DNA of 64,000 nucleotides from DT-110 sp030148525. Lineage in GTDB: Bacteria; Bacteroidota; Bacteroidia; Chitinophagales; Saprospiraceae. A program made the translations under genes and the position numbers. The notes under the pieces are model-generated. The model searched no databases. It had not been told where the DNA came from and was given only the letters and a program-made list of their open reading frames with translations. The DNA is taken from NCBI GenBank assembly GCA_965227445.1, contig OZ245751.1, positions 744,001-808,000 on the forward strand, given 5' to 3'. Of the stretch, positions 26,938 to 33,837 are shown piece by piece (position 1 is the first letter of the stretch; each line of letters starts with the position of its first letter).

Positions 26938-27630
26938 ATCATATAATTATGTTTTTAATAACCCATTAGTATTTATTGATCCTGATGGTAAAGATGGTAT
27001 TAGAATAGTTGATCAAACCAATAAGACTATTACTGTGCGGGCAAACTATTATGTCGCTACACAGGATATTACACAAAATAAAAGCAATGGGAAAGTTAAA
27101 ATTATAAAACGTGAAATGTCTAGTAAACAAATTGACAAATTGAATAAAAAGCTAAATAAAAGGTTGAACCGCCGTAGCGCTAAAAGGCCTATTTCAGAGG
27201 GTGAATATGCTGGTTATACAGTTGTCTTTGATTTGCAATTTTTTGACGGAGGAACAGCTGCAAATGCAATTTCACTTTCCAATGATGATTCTTATGATGG
27301 TCATAATATTGGAAATTCTATACAATTAGGAATGTCTAGTAATCCAGTTTTTTCTTCAAATACTGTAGAAGGTCAAGATGGCACTGAGAAAACTAGTATC
27401 GTTGGTGGAATAACTGTTGGTAACCAACAAATTGTTATGAACCCAAGACAAAATAGTAGTGTAAATCAAGAACACGAAATTTTTCATACTCTAGGTATGG
27501 ATCATCCACAAGGAGAGGGAGGTAAATCAGGTGTTATGGCCTACCCACCTCAGCCCATCAATCAGGAGGATATAAATTTCGTAGGAAATGGTGCAAATGG
27601 GTTTTTACCTAAAACTGACAAAAAGAAAAA

Positions 27631-28194
27631 ATGATGAATTCCCTTTTGATAAAAGTATTGATGTTTCTAATGCTGGCATGCAGTCTGTTGACTTGTAATA
27701 ACAGGTTATACATAAATGAGAACAAAGAAGTTAGTGGCGACTTATTGGTTTATTTCAGTGTTATTAAAAGTAATCGCTATCCTTTGCATGGTTCAGTACT
27801 CCTAAAAAGTGAAAAGGAACTTCTCGAAATTAAAAAAATTCATCCTTTAGATAGCTTTATTTGTGCTCTTTACAGGCGTGGGATCAAATTTTACGATGGA
27901 AGTAGTGTCAATTATTCAAAATTTGATTCTATTAACCTAATTAAAATCCAGAGTTCTAATTATGTCCAAAATCTAGAAAAAACATATAGGCACCTTAAGG
28001 AGGAACGAATAGTTTTCAATCAGAATCAGGCAGAAGTGATTTTAAGAACTGTTAATGCAACTGTCGATTTTTATTCGAGTCCCAAAAGTAAAAAATGTTC
28101 AGAAAACTGGTTGTCTTATGAATATCAAATACCATGTAAATGTTTAGTTTCAGATAGTATTTACATGGTGTCAAGCATTATTTTAGCCTCTTAA
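27631..28194 (+). CDS. Lipoprotein, candidate immunity protein for the metzincin toxin
   Basis: A 187-residue protein whose ATG overlaps the toxin stop (ATGA). It has a lipoprotein signal peptide with lipobox LMLAC (a second Cys follows in LLTC). The mature part has no recognised family; it is Lys-rich with CSENWLSYEYQIPCKCLV near the C-terminus. Position and translational coupling argue for immunity, and envelope location fits a toxin that acts as a protease outside the cytosol. Strongly A+T-rich, as usual for mobile toxin/immunity ends. Function inferred. Confidence 0.65.
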   Translation: MMNSLLIKVLMFLMLACSLLTCNNRLYINENKEVSGDLLVYFSVIKSNRYPLHGSVLLKSEKELLEIKKIHPLDSFICALYRRGIKFYDGSSVNYSKFDSINLIKIQSSNYVQNLEKTYRHLKEERIVFNQNQAEVILRTVNATVDFYSSPKSKKCSENWLSYEYQIPCKCLVSDSIYMVSSIILAS

Positions 28195-28410
28195 AGTGTA
28201 GATTGATTTTAGTTGAAGTAGACATGTTGTTTATTTTTTACACATGTGATAATCCAAGGAATTAGAGGCACTCAAAAAAAGAAATTCGCAGGGCCAGTAG
28301 AAATAACGGGGGATAACTATGACAAAGTTGTTTTATGTTTTAGGTATTGGTCTATTGAGTCTTATGATGAGTTGTAGGACTGCTGTTTTGGCCCCCTAAA
28401 AGGTCGAAGA
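28195..28410. other. Gap with broken remnants
   Basis: After the immunity gene lies an A+T-rich stretch. One frame near 28255-28370 reads GIRGTQKKKFAGPVEITG, which may be the tail of another lost toxin tip. It overlaps the start of the short lipoprotein leader at 28319. Nothing intact is present. Confidence 0.4.
28319..28399 (+). pseudogene. Truncated lipoprotein leader, possible lost immunity gene
   Basis: A 26-codon frame reading MTKLFYVLGIGLLSLMMSCR and then TAVLAP before a stop: a complete lipoprotein signal peptide and lipobox (LMMSC) with almost no mature protein. The frame ends 12 bp before a hairpin-rich repeat, suggesting loss of the rest by insertion or recombination. Confidence 0.45.
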
Positions 28411-28532
28411 ATACCGACAACGAAGTGGTTTTGCTCCGCAGTACTTCGTGCTGGGACTCCAAACCACTTCGAGTCGAGTATATACTCGCGTGAAAAGGTT
28501 GGGGGAAGCCCAAACCTTTTTGGAAGCGGTAT
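28411..28532 (+). mobile_element. Hairpin-rich MITE-like repeat, full copy
   Basis: 122 bp beginning ATACCG and ending CGGTAT. Inside are three inverted pairs: CGAAGTGGTTT/AAACCACTTCG, the palindrome CGAGTATATACTCG, and an AAGGTTGGG/CCCAAACCTT pair. No coding content. Related copies are at 3987-4035 (deleted) and 32238-32360 (opposite orientation). Confidence 0.65.
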
Positions 28533-28665
28533 AACGATTTGAACGACCACCACCTCCTGATGGTATAGAATGGTAACACTACACTCCGGGCAGTCACGTA
28601 TCAGGAACCTTCGATCATCAGGTTTTGTTACTTTAGTGAACATGCTTTAAATCAATCGCCGCTAT

Positions 28666-28908
28666 ATGTCTGCTGAAGATCGTCTGATTCTGAATTACAT
28701 GGCCATGCTCCGCACCTTACCAGCGAATCTGAAGCTAAAGTTGATCGCTTCACTATCGGAGAGCGTTGCTTCTGATTATCCAGCTGAAAAGCCAGGCGGT
28801 GATTGGCGCTCCCTTTTTGGTGCATGGAAGGATACCGACGATGATATGGCAGATCAAGTACGCGCCGCTAGGTTGCCAAATCGAGATATTCCATCCTTTG
28901 ATGAATGA
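28666..28908 (+). CDS. VapB-like antitoxin
   Basis: An 80-residue protein ending DDDMADQVRAARLPNRDI and a short tail, directly before and overlapping by 4 bp (ATGA) a PIN-domain toxin. The N-terminal half (LPANLKLKLIASLSESVAS) is helical; the C-terminal half, acidic and then short, resembles the part that wraps around the toxin. The DNA-binding type is not clear. Two relics with the same sequence type occur at 24548 and 31423, so this small gene has been copied with the island's repeats. Confidence 0.82.
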   Translation: MSAEDRLILNYMAMLRTLPANLKLKLIASLSESVASDYPAEKPGGDWRSLFGAWKDTDDDMADQVRAARLPNRDIPSFDE

Positions 28909-29327
28909 ACCAGTATTTACTCGATACCGACACCTGCATTCACTTTCTTCGCGGAAAGTTCAACATTGCTGACAAGATAGACGAAGTTGGTAGAGAAAAC
29001 TGCTTTGTCTCTGAAATTACCATTGCTGAACTATTCTTCGGTGCAGCGAATAGCCAAAGGCCTGAGAAGCATTATTCTGATGTAGAGGCTTTTGAGCGCT
29101 CTTTTGCGATCCTTCCCATTTATGATGTTTTGAAGGCCTACGCTGAAGAAAAAGTGCGATTAAGGGGGACCGGGACTCCAATTGCTGAATTTGATCTATT
29201 AATCGGAATCACTGCCAGAGAAAATGAGCTAATCTTAGTTTCGGGTAATCACAAACACCTGTATAGGATAAAAGGCCTTGCCTTAGAAGATTGGACTAAA
29301 AAGAAGGACAATCAATTTTTAGGCTAG
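28905..29327 (+). CDS. PIN-domain toxin, VapC family
   Basis: A 140-residue PIN ribonuclease. The acidic active-site residues are visible: Asp in YLLDTDTCIHFLRG, Glu in ITIAELFFGA, Asp in PIAEFDLLIGITA, and a C-terminal segment LILVSGNHKHLYRI. VapC toxins cleave specific tRNA or rRNA when the antitoxin is degraded. Translation is coupled to the antitoxin by the ATGA overlap. Its last codons (at 29316-29327) are already part of the 552-bp repeat that carries the next Rhs cassette, so the repeat joined directly to the toxin's end. Confidence 0.92.
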   Translation: MNQYLLDTDTCIHFLRGKFNIADKIDEVGRENCFVSEITIAELFFGAANSQRPEKHYSDVEAFERSFAILPIYDVLKAYAEEKVRLRGTGTPIAEFDLLIGITARENELILVSGNHKHLYRIKGLALEDWTKKKDNQFLG

Positions 29328-29866
29328 CCTTATTTGGTCTTGATTTTTTGGAAGCTATCTCAACAATGCTTTTGATGGCGAAAATGCTAGATTTTGGCAC
29401 TGAAAAAGGCGTAAAAAACGAGCATAGCTTTAGCTACGTAAGTTTTTTTACAACGCATTTCAGGGTCAAAAGATGCATTTGCAGACCAAAGGGTATTGTT
29501 GAGATAGCTTCTACTCTTTTGCATCAAGGCAAAAGAACAATGCCCGGCATTGAATACACCAACAGCACCGTTGACGCCATCTACCATGCCGAAGGAAGGG
29601 CAGTTAAGGATGGCAGTACCTGGGACCATGAATACGTTATCACCGATCACCTGGGCAATACCAGAGTGCGTTTCCACGATGATAATGGTAATGGAACCAT
29701 CAGTTCAGGCGAGTTGCTTTCTACGCATGATTATTATCCCTTTGGGATGGAGTGGAATGCAGGCAGTTACCAGTATACGTATAATGGGAAGGAAAGGAAT
29801 GATGAGCTTGGGTTGGAGTTATTTGACTATGGGGCCAGGATGTATGATCCGGCGATTGCTAGGTGG
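29316..29866. repeat. 551-bp direct repeat, copy 2 (MITE-like leader plus Rhs core)
   Basis: Partner of 25001-25552. The Rhs core part is 29546-29866, exactly 321 bp as in the other two places. The leader is one base shorter (7 T's instead of 8 near 29444). Confidence 0.9.
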
Positions 29867-30454
29867 GGACAGGTTGATCCCCTTTCGGATGATGCCCTCC
29901 AGGTGGACAAAACCCCTTTTGCATATGCTTGGGGAAATCCAATTCGGTACGACGATCCTGATGGGAAGTGTCCTTCTTGTGTTGGGGCGGCTGCAGGAGG
30001 AGCCATTGATTATGGTTTACAAGTTGCAGAAAATCTCTTAGAAGGTAAAAGCTTTAAAAAATCTCTCACCGACGTAGATGGAACGGAAATTGCGGTTTCA
30101 GCTGGTTTAGGCGCAACTGGTGTGGGGCTAATAAGTAAGGCTAGAAAGCTTTTTAGGATAGGCAAAAAAGTGATCAAAGTAGTCACTAGAACAACTAGAC
30201 AAGGTAAAAAGGGAGTGAGAATAAAAAAGAAAAGTGGAGAGGTTAAGGACATTACAGAGGATAGGGTGAAAGAATATCTACCAGAGCCAAGAAACCCTAA
30301 AACTGGCCAAAGACAGGTGAATTACAATAAAGAACCAAATAAAATTCCCAAAGGATCAAAAGTTATTGACGGGTCAAAAGGGAAAAAAAGAACCCCAACG
30401 AAAAAAGAAATAAAACAATTAAGGCAAGCTAAAGATAAAAATATAGACGGATGA
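29348..30454 (+). CDS. Displaced Rhs C-terminal cassette 2 with toxin of unknown type
   Basis: The frame runs from inside the MITE-like leader through the 107-codon Rhs core (29546-29866; IEYTNSTVDAIYHAEGRAV to ARMYDPAIARWGQVDP) to a new tip. The Rhs core ends in YAWGNPIRYDDPDGKC. The tip first has a Gly/Ala-rich hydrophobic stretch (CVGAAAGGAIDYGL, IAVSAGLGATGVGLISKA) and then a strongly basic 90-residue end (RVKEYLPEPRNPKTGQRQ, KKRTPTKKEIKQLRQAK). No metal-binding motif is seen; the basic character suggests a nuclease or RNA/DNA-binding toxin, but this is a guess. The start codon is uncertain (TTG at 29348 or a later ATG). The immunity candidate overlaps the stop by 4 bp. Confidence 0.75.
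   Translation: MEAISTMLLMAKMLDFGTEKGVKNEHSFSYVSFFTTHFRVKRCICRPKGIVEIASTLLHQGKRTMPGIEYTNSTVDAIYHAEGRAVKDGSTWDHEYVITDHLGNTRVRFHDDNGNGTISSGELLSTHDYYPFGMEWNAGSYQYTYNGKERNDELGLELFDYGARMYDPAIARWGQVDPLSDDALQVDKTPFAYAWGNPIRYDDPDGKCPSCVGAAAGGAIDYGLQVAENLLEGKSFKKSLTDVDGTEIAVSAGLGATGVGLISKARKLFRIGKKVIKVVTRTTRQGKKGVRIKKKSGEVKDITEDRVKEYLPEPRNPKTGQRQVNYNKEPNKIPKGSKVIDGSKGKKRTPTKKEIKQLRQAKDKNIDG
29351..29511. mobile_element. MITE-like element with 17-bp inverted ends, copy 2
   Basis: Ends GAAGCTATCTCAACAAT (29351-29367) and exact reverse complement (29495-29511), 161 bp in total. Same element as at 25036-25197. Confidence 0.7.
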
Positions 30455-30930
30455 AAGGTATTGGATTATTTATTTCTGGTTTTATCTCCTTTTTAAATAA
30501 GAGTATTCCCGTCATTGACGAAATATGTTCGCATTTAGATGAGATTGAAGGTGAAGAATTCGTTAATAATTGGTTGCAGGCAAATTGGGAATTAATTGTC
30601 GAGGCTCAAGTCACTGTAAATGAATGTTACTTGGAGGTGTATGGAGATGGTGCCGATCTATACGGGGGTAGTAGTCGAATATTATTTAAAGACAAGTTAC
30701 CAACTCACCAAGTACTGGTACTAAATAAAAAGGGAAATACAATGCACCTTGATAAAATCTCTAATACCCTGATAAATACTGCAAATACGGTATTTCATTC
30801 ATTTGTAAACTTTGAAAATGGGAAGTTTTGCCTCAAAACACCTCTGAATTCGGTTTTATTAGAGGGTGAAAACGGGATAGTATTAATTGATCTTAACGAA
30901 GTAGATTTTTTTGTTTCAAAACTTGATTAA
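30451..30930 (+). CDS. Candidate immunity protein for Rhs cassette 2
   Basis: A 159-residue protein coupled to the cassette by an ATGA overlap. No signal peptide is seen: the N-terminus MKGIGLFISGFISFLNKSIP has only a short hydrophobic stretch. The rest alternates acidic helices (EICSHLDEIEGEEFVNNWLQ) and beta strands (GIVLIDLNEVDFFVSKL), overall acidic, which fits binding to the basic toxin tip. Unlike the two protease cassettes, this immunity candidate appears cytosolic. No family recognised. Confidence 0.6.
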   Translation: MKGIGLFISGFISFLNKSIPVIDEICSHLDEIEGEEFVNNWLQANWELIVEAQVTVNECYLEVYGDGADLYGGSSRILFKDKLPTHQVLVLNKKGNTMHLDKISNTLINTANTVFHSFVNFENGKFCLKTPLNSVLLEGENGIVLIDLNEVDFFVSKLD

Positions 30931-31238
30931 GCTTTAAGTTTGCCGTTATATGGAAGCAATTCATTTCAATAAGGCTCAAAAGGACGAAGTTAAGGGCTGT
31001 TGCCAATAAAATGATTTGAAAAGAAAACTGGGTTACAAGTATTTAGGTAATGAATCCAAAAAAGATGGCCGATTAGTACATGTTTAGGGCGTTGCATCCA
31101 AAAAAGATTATAGCCCCGACCTTCACCACATGCCTTCTTAAAAGAATCTTCATCGGTGTCGTTGGAACAAGTTGAGCGCTATGTTGAAGTGGACTTTTTT
31201 GTAAGCCAAGGTATTCACAGGCAATTGCAGCTTTCACC
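30931..31238. other. Gap with possible transposase remnant on the minus strand
   Basis: No intact gene. Read on the minus strand, the right part together with the next repeat gives a basic helical frame (LKTFKLLVKAAIACEYLGL) like the C-terminus of a transposase. The rest shows nothing recognisable. Confidence 0.35.
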
Positions 31239-31426
31239 AACAATTTGAATGTTTTCAAAGTACGTTCAATTTTGTTTTCAAATCGGCTTTCTATCTGATT
31301 GACAATTAATTGCGAACGCGATTTCTAATCCCAGCGGAATCACCAATTTGAAGTATGAAGTCAGAGATCGGAGGTCAGAAGTATTTGGCCTGTCTTCTCT
31401 GGCTTCATTTTTTTTTTGGCGAAAGC
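31239..31426. repeat. 188-bp direct repeat, copy B
   Basis: Partner of 24271-24456; includes the third copy of the tRNA-Lys 3' end. In both copies the repeat ends next to a VapB-like relic. Confidence 0.8.
31330..31343 (+). repeat. Copy of the tRNA-Lys 3' end (possible attachment-site relic)
   Basis: CCCAGCGGAATCAC, identical to 15183-15196 and 24362-24375. Confidence 0.5.
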
Positions 31427-31510
31427 CGCATCACCTTCGCTGAAAAACCGGGCGATGATAGTCGGGCACTTTTTGGCACTTGGAAGGAAAAGGATGTGAT
31501 GGACCACAAG
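31423..31510 (+). pseudogene. VapB-like antitoxin, short internal relic
   Basis: The frame reads ITFAEKPGDDSRALFGTWKE, aligned to the AEKPGGDWRSLFGAWKD part of the intact antitoxin at 28666. Both ends are missing; beyond 31510 the frame continues with unrelated sequence. Confidence 0.55.
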
Positions 31511-31623
31511 GCCAAGAGACGGAAAGAATACCTCCTGGAATTGATGAAGGTTGAAGCAGCATCCGGACTAAATGATTCACAGAGCCCGGGTAAACCTAAC
31601 AATCGCCTAAAACTTTACTCCTC

Positions 31624-32193
31624 TTACCTAGAATCGACTGAAAAAAGCTCAATCAAGGGTTGGTTAATATATAGATGATGCCTTCCAACCACCTGATCTG
31701 TTACAAAACCATGATCTTTTAATGTTTCTAGATACCTGGCAGCCGTACGACGATGAATTTGTAGTTCTCCGGACAGCGTTGTGCCAGTAATTACGGGATA
31801 CGAAAATAGCGCATCAATCAAGTCTGCAGAATAAGTTTTTGGCAACGCTGTTTTGAGTCTGTATTTGGTTTGATCGTACAGATTTAAAACAGAAAATAGG
31901 GTCTCTTTCGTAGCACTGGCCTGTTCCCTAAAGGCTTGTAACATAAATCTAAGTTACTTGGCAACAGTAGTGTGAATGTTCTCAATTTCCGAACTCGCTA
32001 CTGCTTCTCGCATAATGGCCGGAGACATCAGTAACATCGGATTGGGCAATGCTCTGGCCGACCCTTTTAGTTCAGCTAATTCGGTCCGCGCCTGAAGGAG
32101 CAAACCTTGCAAGGATGAATAATCCAGAGCGGGCGGAAGGAATGGTAAAGAAAATGGTTGTTCGGCTCGGTAAGACATTTTACAATTTGTCAC
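31624..32193 (-). pseudogene. Fic-family protein with catalytic core deleted
   Basis: Two minus-strand frames lie 9 bp apart. The first (31954-32193, 79 residues) is the Fic N-terminal domain with the inhibitory-helix-like SSEIENIHTT. The second (31624-31944, 106 residues) is the C-terminal winged helix of Fic proteins (GTTLSGELQIHRRTAARYLE). The whole Fic core with the HPFxxGNGR AMP-transfer motif, about 200 residues, is missing between them. It is a dead gene made by internal deletion. Fic proteins modify target proteins with AMP. Confidence 0.82.
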
Positions 32194-32201
32194 ACGTTAC
32201 T

Positions 32202-32240
32202 GTAATATGTTACAAAATAGCGATTTTTGTAACATATTAC
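32202..32240. promoter_or_regulatory. Perfect 16-bp inverted repeat upstream of the fic relic
   Basis: GTAATATGTTACAAAA (32202-32217) and its exact reverse complement (32225-32240), 7-bp spacer, 8 bp upstream of the fic ATG. It has the form of a dimer-binding operator and may have been used by the gene's own winged-helix domain. Confidence 0.6.
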
Positions 32241-32360
32241 CGCTTCCGAAAAGGTTTGAACTTGAGCCCAACCTCGTCACGCGAGTATATACCCGACTCG
32301 AATTGGTTTTGCTACGCTCTACTTCGTGCTGGTATTTCAAATCACTTCGTTGTCGATGTA
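32238..32360 (-). mobile_element. Hairpin-rich MITE-like repeat, inverted copy
   Basis: Reads TACCGCTTCC at the left and CACTTCGTTGTCGATGTA at the right, the reverse orientation of 28411-28532. The internal ACGCGAGTATATACCCG and TTGAACTTGAGCCC parts match the other copy. It abuts the inverted repeat upstream of the fic relic. Confidence 0.55.
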
Positions 32361-32618
32361 CCAGGAAGTTTTCCCAACGTGAACCTTTATCCGGCCTGGC
32401 ACCGGTGCTTTTGAATGTGATTAAAGTGGATCGTAATCTCATATTGTTATGATATTTTGGGATTACGATCCGATATTGTCGTTTTTTAGATATGCAGACA
32501 AAGGTTTGCACATCAGATCATACTTACTGGTACAGAACTGTAATCCAGTTCGACCATTTTGGGGGCAAAAACATTCTTGGAGGAGAGGGAACCGTGAACC
32601 TCAATTAGGGACGTTCAC

Positions 32619-32653
32619 ACCGTGAGCCGTATATCGTAATCCGTGGGCCGTCC
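32619..32653 (+). repeat. Heptamer repeat, GCCGTGA type
   Basis: Five 7-base units: ACCGTGA, GCCGTAT, ATCGTAA, TCCGTGG, GCCGTCC. The same order GCCGTGA-GCCGTAT-ATCGTAA occurs at 33859-33879. Confidence 0.7.
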
Positions 32654-32661
32654 AATTTCCT

Positions 32662-32695
32662 GGCCGCCGAAACGCAGTGAAGGAGGCCGATTTCC
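32662..32695 (+). repeat. Shared upstream module, copy 1
   Basis: GGCCGCCGAAAC followed by GTGAAGGAGGCCGATTTCC. The same two blocks occur at 33942-33993 upstream of the next gene. Confidence 0.65.
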
Positions 32696-32742
32696 AAAAC
32701 ATTCTCTCCCCTCACTTTTTATACTGTCACAAAAAACGACGT

Positions 32743-33654
32743 ATGGCAGAAAAATGGCCCCCCGAAAATATGCCCGACCTCCACGGACAAATAATCATTA
32801 TCACCGGTGCTAACAGCGGTCTTGGCCTGGCTTCCGCCAAAAAGCTGGCGCAAAAAGGAGCTACCGTGATCATGGCCTGTCGCTCCGAAGAAAGAGGACA
32901 GCAGGCCCTGCAGGAAGTAGCAGCCGTAGCGAAGGTGAAACCCCAACTCATGTTGCTGGACCTGGGCGACTTGTCATCGGTCAGATCCTTTGCCGATGCT
33001 TTCACGAAGCAGCACCAACGCCTCGACGTACTACTGAATAATGCCGGAATCATGGCCACACCCTACGGCACCACCGCCGACGGATTCGAACAGCAGATCG
33101 GTATCAACCACCTGGGGCATTTTGCGCTGACCGGGCATCTCTTGCCGATACTCTTATCCACCGCTAATAGTCGCATCGTCAATGTCTCCAGCCTGGCGGC
33201 CCGCAACGGGCAGGTGGACCCGTCCAGTTTCCGGGCGCCGGATGATTATAAACCCTGGAAAGCCTACGGTCAAAGCAAGCTCGCCAATCTTCAATTTACC
33301 AAAGAGCTCGACCGCCGACTGAAGGAGCATGACGTGCGGGTAGTAGCCGCCCATCCGGGAGGTGCTTCCACCAACCTGGGCCGCAACGTGGAGACCGGCG
33401 CGGTCATGAAATGGGTAGCGAATAACCTCTTGCTGCCGCTGCTGCCCAGTGCGGAGCAAAACGCTCGTCCGCAACTAATGGCTGCTACCGCACCGCAGGT
33501 CCAAGGCGGGAACTATTACGGACCCGGCGGCTGGGGCGAATTCAGCGGAGCACCCAGGCAAGTGGAAATGCCCGATACCCTGGGTACACCCGCCGAGTGG
33601 GAACAGTTATGGTCGGAATCGGAACGACTGACCGGGGTGAGCTATTCGGTATGA
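32743..33654 (+). CDS. Short-chain dehydrogenase/reductase (retinol dehydrogenase / protochlorophyllide reductase-like)
   Basis: The ATG at 32743 gives 303 residues. NAD(P)-binding motif TGANSGLG follows IIII at the N-terminus, the LLNNAGIM motif and the catalytic Ser (NVSSLAA) and Tyr-x-x-x-Lys (YGQSKLAN) are present. ACRSEER after the second strand suggests NADP(H) preference. The length and the late PSAEQNARPQLMAATAP segment match the group of retinol-dehydrogenase-like SDRs. Substrate unknown. The 22-codon extension upstream has no support. It stands alone, with repeat-rich DNA on both sides. Confidence 0.92.
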   Translation: MAEKWPPENMPDLHGQIIIITGANSGLGLASAKKLAQKGATVIMACRSEERGQQALQEVAAVAKVKPQLMLLDLGDLSSVRSFADAFTKQHQRLDVLLNNAGIMATPYGTTADGFEQQIGINHLGHFALTGHLLPILLSTANSRIVNVSSLAARNGQVDPSSFRAPDDYKPWKAYGQSKLANLQFTKELDRRLKEHDVRVVAAHPGGASTNLGRNVETGAVMKWVANNLLLPLLPSAEQNARPQLMAATAPQVQGGNYYGPGGWGEFSGAPRQVEMPDTLGTPAEWEQLWSESERLTGVSYSV

Positions 33655-33710
33655 AAGTAGCAATTGTACTATTGCCGCATGGTTTCTCCAAAACAGGCAG
33701 AATTGATAAT

Positions 33711-33752
33711 GTTCAGTGCTCAATGTTCGGTGCTAAGTGTTCAATATATTGA
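33711..33752 (+). repeat. Heptamer repeat, GTTCAGT/GCTCAAT type
   Basis: Six 7-base units (GTTCAGT, GCTCAAT, GTTCGGT, GCTAAGT, GTTCAAT, ATATTGA). It is the reverse complement type of the large array at 47942-48060. Confidence 0.65.
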
Positions 33753-33837
33753 GCCTACAGTACGGTGCATGCACTTAGGAGCAGGCCTTATCCGTCCCCG
33801 GGTTCCACCTCTAAATTAGGTGGTCTGATATTTTAAA

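Larger units (their letters stand above)
25205..27634 (+). pseudogene. Displaced Rhs C-terminal cassette 1 with metzincin toxin, split by an insertion sequence
   Basis: Two in-frame parts, 25205-25598 and 26943-27634, are separated by an insertion of 1339 bp plus a 5-bp duplication (1344 bp, a multiple of three). Removing them restores the Rhs signature S-S-Y-N-Y-V-F-N-N-P and IDPDGKDG. The first part is the 107-codon Rhs core shared with the main gene. The toxin part has HEIFHTLGMDH at 27473-27505, an exact HExxHxxGxxH metzincin zinc site, and a Met-turn-like SGVMAYPP. There is no signal peptide or shell, so it is a spare tip rather than a working Rhs protein. An immunity candidate overlaps its stop by 4 bp. 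The toxin half could only be expressed from an internal start such as the one near 27035. Confidence 0.85.
32361..32742. other. Intergenic region ahead of the SDR gene
   Basis: About 380 bp with no convincing gene. It holds a heptamer array at 32619-32653 and a module at 32662-32695 that recurs ahead of the oxidoreductase gene at 34108. Confidence 0.5.
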
